Shown piece after piece: positions 59,052-64,000 of a stretch of DNA of 64,000 nt (the stretch's first letter is position 1; the number at the start of each line of letters is the position of its first letter). Where the stretch lies: positions 1-64,000 of the forward strand of contig JAEKNN010000050.1 of assembly GCA_016464795.1 (NCBI GenBank). Direction: 5' to 3'. Source of the DNA: Candidatus Amunia macphersoniae. GTDB lineage: Bacteria; Chloroflexota; Dormibacteria; Aeolococcales; Aeolococcaceae. A program made the translations under genes and the position numbers. The notes below the pieces were generated by a model. It was given only the letters and a program-made list of their open reading frames with translations. It was not told the DNA's origin and made no database searches.

Positions 59052-59186
59052 TTGGGGTTTCCTCGGGGTCGTGCTGGGGTGCAGGGCACCCGGCGGCGGG
59101 TCTCGTCCAGCGCGACGCCGCCTTCCCCGAACCGGGTCCGGCCCCGTCGCCCGCGGCCGATACGGCCGGGGGATGAGAGTGCTGGC

Positions 59187-59215
59187 ATTGTAGTGGCGCA
59201 AGCCGGAGCACGACA
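59187..59215 (-). promoter_or_regulatory. Promoter of rny
   Basis: On the minus strand TGTCGT (59215-59210), 17 bases, then TACAAT (59192-59187). Transcription would start near 59180, which places the start codon of rny downstream of that point. Confidence 0.55.
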
Positions 59216-59252
59216 GTGAACCGGGACTCGCTCGATTACCCTAGGTCCCGAG

Positions 59253-60623
59253 GTGGATTCGCAGACAACGTTGCCGCACGCGCCGGACAGTGGCCCCGGG
59301 TCCGTCGAGGTCCCCACCGCGTCCGCCGATGAACAGGCGGTCGCGGCGTCGCTCGAGCGCGACCTGGTGCAGAGCCGGCCGACCACCATCCGGGCGCTGC
59401 TGGCCGGCACCGTGTTGCTTCGGATCGGCACCTCCGGCGCCGCCGTGGCCATCGGGTTCGACCTCGTCGACATGTTCGGTGGCCGCCCCAACGGCCTGGT
59501 GGTCGGGTTCATCGGCGCCAGCCAGGCAATTCCCGAGATGGTCTTCGCTCCCATCCTGGCCCGGTTCGCCGATCGGTTCGGCCGCCGCCTCTTCCTGGTG
59601 GGCGGACCGCTGGTCAGCGTCCTCGGCGCGATCCTGCTCAGCCTGGCAACCCGCCCCGAGGCGATCGTGGTGGCGCGACTCATCGAGGGTGTGGGCGCGG
59701 CCTGCTTCGTCCCCACCGCGCTGGGCACCATCGCCGCCGCCACCAGCCACAGCCGCCAGGTGAGAGCGACTGCCAGCGGGGCCTTCGAAGCGGCCAACCT
59801 GGCCGGCTACGCCGGCGGCTTCGTGGTCGGCCCGTTCGCCTACCACTGGCTGCAGCACGGCGCCTTCCTGGTCCTCGCCGGGCTCTACCTCTGCGCAGCC
59901 CTGGTCTGCGCGGCGCTCGTCCCCTACGTCCCTCCGCTTCCGGTCAGCCGGCTCAGCGCGGTGTTCGGGGCAGTTCTCGGCCCCGGGCCCATCCGCAGCT
60001 TCCTGCCGGCCTGGATGGCATGCTTCGCGCTGCTCGGCGCCTACGCCGCCCACCTCCCGGCATTGCTGCGCCGGAGTGCGATCGCCGGCCAGACGGTCGT
60101 CCACCATTTTGACGAGCGCATCGTGTCCGCCATCCTGGTCAGCTGGATCGCGCTGCTCCTAGTCGGCATCGCGCTGTGGACACCGTGGATCCCCAAGCTG
60201 GGAGCGGTGCGCACCATGCGCCGAGCGGCACCGGGCGCGTGGCTGATCTCGGCAGCGGTCCTGGCGCTCGACCACACCCCGGGGTTCCTGGCCCCGTTCT
60301 TCCTCTTCCTGGTGATCGTCGGCATCGTCGTGCTCGCCGGCTTCGGACCGGCCGCGGTGACCTACCTGGCCGAGTGCTCTGAGACCTTCGTCGCCGACCG
60401 CTCCGCGCTGATGGCCTTCTACACGGTGGCCCTGGCCGGTGGCGGAGCCATCGGTTCGGTGCTCGGGGGGGTGGCGGTCCGCCTCGACTATGCAGACGGT
60501 CTGGTGATCCTGGGATTGCTCCTGTCGATGTTCGCCTACGTCGCCCTGACCCCGGTGTTGCGCTACGAGCGGGCGCTGGCCCGCGCTCTGGACTCTGCCG
60601 GAGCATCCGTACCCAGGGTCTAG
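59253..60623 (+). CDS. MFS transporter
   Basis: The 456-residue protein has about 12 helices, with an extended soluble N-terminus ('SASADEQAVAASLERDL'-like, about 45 residues). The MFS loop 'ARFADRFGRRLFLVGG' lies between helices 2 and 3. 'VVARLIEGVGAACFVPTALG' and 'GFVVGPFAYHWLQHGAFLVL' suit the drug-efflux or sugar-type MFS group. Substrate unknown. GTG 59253 lies 10 bases after TACCCT (59237-59242). It is divergent from rny. Confidence 0.83.
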   Translation: MDSQTTLPHAPDSGPGSVEVPTASADEQAVAASLERDLVQSRPTTIRALLAGTVLLRIGTSGAAVAIGFDLVDMFGGRPNGLVVGFIGASQAIPEMVFAPILARFADRFGRRLFLVGGPLVSVLGAILLSLATRPEAIVVARLIEGVGAACFVPTALGTIAAATSHSRQVRATASGAFEAANLAGYAGGFVVGPFAYHWLQHGAFLVLAGLYLCAALVCAALVPYVPPLPVSRLSAVFGAVLGPGPIRSFLPAWMACFALLGAYAAHLPALLRRSAIAGQTVVHHFDERIVSAILVSWIALLLVGIALWTPWIPKLGAVRTMRRAAPGAWLISAAVLALDHTPGFLAPFFLFLVIVGIVVLAGFGPAAVTYLAECSETFVADRSALMAFYTVALAGGGAIGSVLGGVAVRLDYADGLVILGLLLSMFAYVALTPVLRYERALARALDSAGASVPRV

Positions 60624-60644
60624 GGCGGCGATGAGCGCAGTGGC

Positions 60645-61616
60645 CTACCAGGCGTAGGCCTGGGGAGCTGGCCCAACCGGCGGGAAGATCTCGTCGAGGC
60701 GCCCCAGAGCCCGCTCATCGAGGACGATGTCGACAGCGCCGACGCTGCTGTCCAGCTGCTCGACAGTGCGCGGGCCGATGATCGGCGCGGTGACCCCCGG
60801 CTGGGCGAGCAACCAGGCGATGCCGACGTCGGCGGGGTCGTGGCCGAGCTCGTCGCAGAAGGCCTCGTACTGCTCGATCTGCGCGCGGTGCTCGGCCAGC
60901 ACGTTCTGGGTCCCCTCCGATGCCGAGCGGCCCTCATTCTGCTTGCGCAGGATCCCACCGAGCGCGCCACGCATCAGCGGGCTCCACGGGATCACCCCGA
61001 TGCCGTACTCGAGGGCGGCCGGCAGCACCTCCATCTCGATGCGTCGCTCGATGAGGTTGTACAGCGACTGTTCGCTGACCAGCCCCTGGGCATGCCGGGC
61101 GCGAGCACTCTCCTGGGCCTGGGCGAGGTTCCAGCCGGCGAAGTTGGACGAGCCGACGTAGATCACCTTGCCCTGCCGCACCAGGGTCTCCATCGCCTGC
61201 CAGATCTCTTCCCACGGCGTCTCCAGGTCGATGTGATGCATCTGGTAGAGATCGAGGTGGTCGGTCTGGAGGCGGCGCAGCGAGCCCTCGCAGGCGGAGA
61301 TGATGTTGCGCGCCGAGAGGAAGGTGTCATTGGGCCAGTCGCTCATCGACCCGTACAGCTTGGTGGCCATGACGACCTTCTCGCGGCGTCCACCGCCCTG
61401 GGCGAACCAGCGGCCGACGATCTGCTCGGTCCAGCCCTCACCCTGCTTGCGAAAGCCGTACACGTTGGCTGTGTCGAAGAAGTTGATGCCCTGTTCGAGG
61501 GCGCGGTCCATGACCTTGTGCGAATCCTCTTCGCTGGTCTGCGGACCGAAGTTCATGGTGCCGAGGCAGAGGCGGCTGACGGAGAGGCCCGATCGTCCGA
61601 GGTGGGTGTATTCCAT
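60645..61616 (-). CDS. Aldo/keto reductase
   Basis: The 323-residue NADPH-dependent reductase has 'MEYTHLGRSGLSVSRLCLGT', 'INFFDTANVYGF' (catalytic Asp, Tyr), 'VVMATKLYGSM' (Lys), 'LYQMHHIDLETPWEEIWQAM' (His), and 'GVTAPIIGPRTVEQLDSSV' binding the cofactor. It belongs to the Kv-beta/YghZ/'L-glyceraldehyde reductase' side of the family. The substrate is unclear. It follows recX by 21 bases on the same strand and may be read through from recA. Confidence 0.93.
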   Translation of the reverse strand: MEYTHLGRSGLSVSRLCLGTMNFGPQTSEEDSHKVMDRALEQGINFFDTANVYGFRKQGEGWTEQIVGRWFAQGGGRREKVVMATKLYGSMSDWPNDTFLSARNIISACEGSLRRLQTDHLDLYQMHHIDLETPWEEIWQAMETLVRQGKVIYVGSSNFAGWNLAQAQESARARHAQGLVSEQSLYNLIERRIEMEVLPAALEYGIGVIPWSPLMRGALGGILRKQNEGRSASEGTQNVLAEHRAQIEQYEAFCDELGHDPADVGIAWLLAQPGVTAPIIGPRTVEQLDSSVGAVDIVLDERALGRLDEIFPPVGPAPQAYAW

Positions 61617-61637
61617 GCGCTGAGTCTGCGCGGTGGG

Positions 61638-62162
61638 TCAGCTGTGGCGCTCTCCATCCAATTCGCGCAGCACCCAGCCCACCGTGTCCGAGTCGAACCC
61701 GCGGCGCTGCAGCGCACCACCCAGCCGCTGCCGGCCCTGACGATCGGCGATGTCGCGCGAGGCGCGGTCGGCGAAGCGGCGGCCGAGCTCCAGGGCGGCG
61801 GCGCGCTCCGCATCGGTGTCGACCGCCGCCAGCGTTGCGGCGATGGCATCGGGCTCCAGGCCACGAGCGCGAAGCTCGGCGCCGACATGCATCCGTCCGT
61901 GACCGGTGCGCTGCCGACGGGCGGCGATCGAGTTGGCGAAGGCGGCGTCGTTGAGGTAGCCGTAGCCGCGCATCGCCGCGGTGGCCTCCGCCGCCGCCTG
62001 CTCGGTGAAGCCCCGCTGCCGCAGACGCCGCGTCAAGCCAGCAGCCGACTGTGCGGCACCACCCAGGATCCGCACCGCCACCTCCGCCGCGGCGGCTGCG
62101 GACCCTGGGTCATCGGGCGGCGCCGGCCTCTCGCGGGGGCCGGCGCTGTCCGAGCGCTTCAT
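61638..62162 (-). CDS. recX: RecX regulatory protein
   Basis: RecX binds RecA filaments and limits their activity. The 174-residue protein is made of three-helix repeats with 'RILGGAAQSAAGLTRRLRQR' then 'GFTEQAAAEATAAMRGYGYL', 'NDAAFANSIAARRQRTGHGR' and 'QRRGFDSDTVGWVLREL', the family pattern. It begins 8 bases after recA on the same strand, the usual recA-recX order. Confidence 0.92.
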   Translation of the reverse strand: MKRSDSAGPRERPAPPDDPGSAAAAAEVAVRILGGAAQSAAGLTRRLRQRGFTEQAAAEATAAMRGYGYLNDAAFANSIAARRQRTGHGRMHVGAELRARGLEPDAIAATLAAVDTDAERAAALELGRRFADRASRDIADRQGRQRLGGALQRRGFDSDTVGWVLRELDGERHS

Positions 62163-62170
62163 CCCGCCTC

Positions 62171-63214
<1,044 letters not shown>

Positions 63215-63275
63215 TGCCTCACTCCCCTTGACGGCGGCTGTGCGCCGCCCGTTGACCTCGATGATGAGGGGATCG

Positions 63276-63304
63276 ACTGTACGACTTTCTGGTGTTGTTG
63301 TCAA
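63276..63304 (-). promoter_or_regulatory. Proximal recA promoter TTGACA-N17-TACAGT
   Basis: On the minus strand TTGACA (63304-63299), 17 bases, TACAGT (63281-63276). It is near consensus and has no SOS box of its own, so it could give basal recA expression. Confidence 0.8.
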
Positions 63305-63380
63305 AACAGAAACTCCATGTGCTGTGAAATGACCTGGACGGGGTGGCGTGGCGGCCGGGGCAAGGACCCGACCGTGCTGT

Positions 63381-63429
63381 CGAACAGATGTACGTCCCCC
63401 ACTGTACTGGCTGGTGGGCTGGATGACAA
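63381..63429 (-). promoter_or_regulatory. Distal recA promoter with SOS box at its start site
   Basis: On the minus strand TTGTCA (63429-63424), 17 bases, TACAGT (63406-63401). CGTACATCTGTTCG (63394-63381), one core base off GAAC-N4-GTTC, lies at the expected transcription start, where LexA would block it. Confidence 0.75.
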
Positions 63430-63481
63430 CGCCATGCTGGACGGGCGCGGCGACAGCAGCCTGTCGCATCGCGTCACCTGG

Positions 63482-63997
63482 TCAGGCCAGGTCGGCGATC
63501 AGCCGCAGGGCGACCCGAACCGCCGCCGCTCGATTGCCGTCGCGCCCCAGGTCATCGTCGAGACGGACCACCCGATCGCCGTCCGGCGCGGCGATGGCCA
63601 CGTACACCAGCCCCGCGGGCTTGCCCCCCTCCTCCGAGCCGGGCCCGGCCACGCCGGTGACGGCCACCCCGACGGCGACGCTCAGCGCCTCGCGCACGCC
63701 GCTCGCCATCGCCACCGCGACCTCCGCGCTGACCGCCCCGTGCCCGGCCAGGATGGCAGGCTCCACGCCGAGCATGTCCTCCTTGACCACGTTGTCGTAG
63801 GCGATCACCCCGCCCACCACGTACGCCGACGAGCCCGGCACGGCGGTCAGCACCGCACCGAGGAGACCGCCGGTGCAGGACTCGGCCACCGCCAGCCGCC
63901 AGCCACGGGCGCGCAGCGCGGCGCCCGCACGGGTGGTGTCCGGGAAGAGCTCGGCCAGCCGCGGCGCCGTCCCCTCCCCCGCCGCCGGCACCGCCAT
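63482..63997 (-). CDS. CinA C-terminal domain / nicotinamide-nucleotide amidase
   Basis: The 171-residue protein is a CinA C-terminal (PncC-type) domain: 'RLAVAESCTGGLLGAVLTAV', 'VVGGVIAYDNVVKEDMLGVE', 'VAVTGVAGPGSEEGGKPAGL', all conserved. PncC converts NMN to nicotinic acid mononucleotide. The ATG at 63997 is 3 bases from the window edge, so a longer CinA with an N-terminal MoCF domain cannot be excluded. cinA next to recA is a common order in Gram-positive bacteria. Confidence 0.9.
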   Translation of the reverse strand: MAVPAAGEGTAPRLAELFPDTTRAGAALRARGWRLAVAESCTGGLLGAVLTAVPGSSAYVVGGVIAYDNVVKEDMLGVEPAILAGHGAVSAEVAVAMASGVREALSVAVGVAVTGVAGPGSEEGGKPAGLVYVAIAAPDGDRVVRLDDDLGRDGNRAAAVRVALRLIADLA

Positions 63998-64000
63998 CAG

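Overview
This is a high-GC (well above 65% by eye), gene-dense bacterial chromosome segment with about 58 protein genes, one tRNA and many 4-bp ATGA/GTGA start-stop overlaps. A MutS/MutL pair, RNase Y, SpoVS, Gram-positive type SOS boxes (GAAC-N4-GTTC), several protein types familiar from actinobacteria (DUF6457, DUF6458) and an NrfD-type formate dehydrogenase suggest a Terrabacteria lineage outside the main Actinobacteria, which usually lack MutS/MutL. A Dormibacterota- or Chloroflexota-like organism is my best guess. It is an inference, not a proven assignment.

Layout. 1-7.3 kb: three ATP-grasp ligase paralogues around a divergent start pair, then a peptidase S51-like protein, two esterase-fold hydrolases and proC. 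7.4-13 kb: an oxalate/formate-type transporter, an fdhD remnant, a Pro-Gln repeat protein, a methyltransferase, a polysaccharide deacetylase and a MetE-like protein. 13-21 kb: a flavin reductase fusion behind a MerR-type promoter, a MacB-like ABC pair, a two-component system, VOC and rhodanese proteins, and a methyltransferase. 21.3-37.8 kb: a formate dehydrogenase island with fdhD, selD, tRNA-Sec, selA, selB, fdhA (in-frame UGA plus SECIS), fdhB, an NrfD-like subunit, and mobA, moeA, moaA, moaD-moaE, moaC and a MOSC protein. 37.8-41.8 kb: an ABC exporter with an anti-sigma and ECF sigma factor, and a PNPOx-like protein. 41.9-46.5 kb: a toxin-antitoxin pair, a carbonic anhydrase behind a leader peptide, a tyrosine recombinase, a hydrolase and a Nudix enzyme. 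46.5-64 kb: information maintenance, with an SOS-controlled LysM protein, CtaG, lexA, miaA-mutL-mutS-miaB, spoVS, rny, recX, recA and a CinA-type protein.

How the parts fit. The island encodes what is needed to make one selenocysteine-containing, molybdopterin-dependent formate dehydrogenase: Sec-tRNA synthesis and decoding, selenophosphate, bis-MGD cofactor steps and the FdhD sulfurtransferase. Only moaB/mogA-, moeB- and serS-type functions were not seen. The right part is a DNA-repair neighbourhood in which lexA, recA and a LysM protein carry recognisable SOS boxes. Many promoters have TANNNT 6-8 bases before the start codon, which implies frequent leaderless transcripts.
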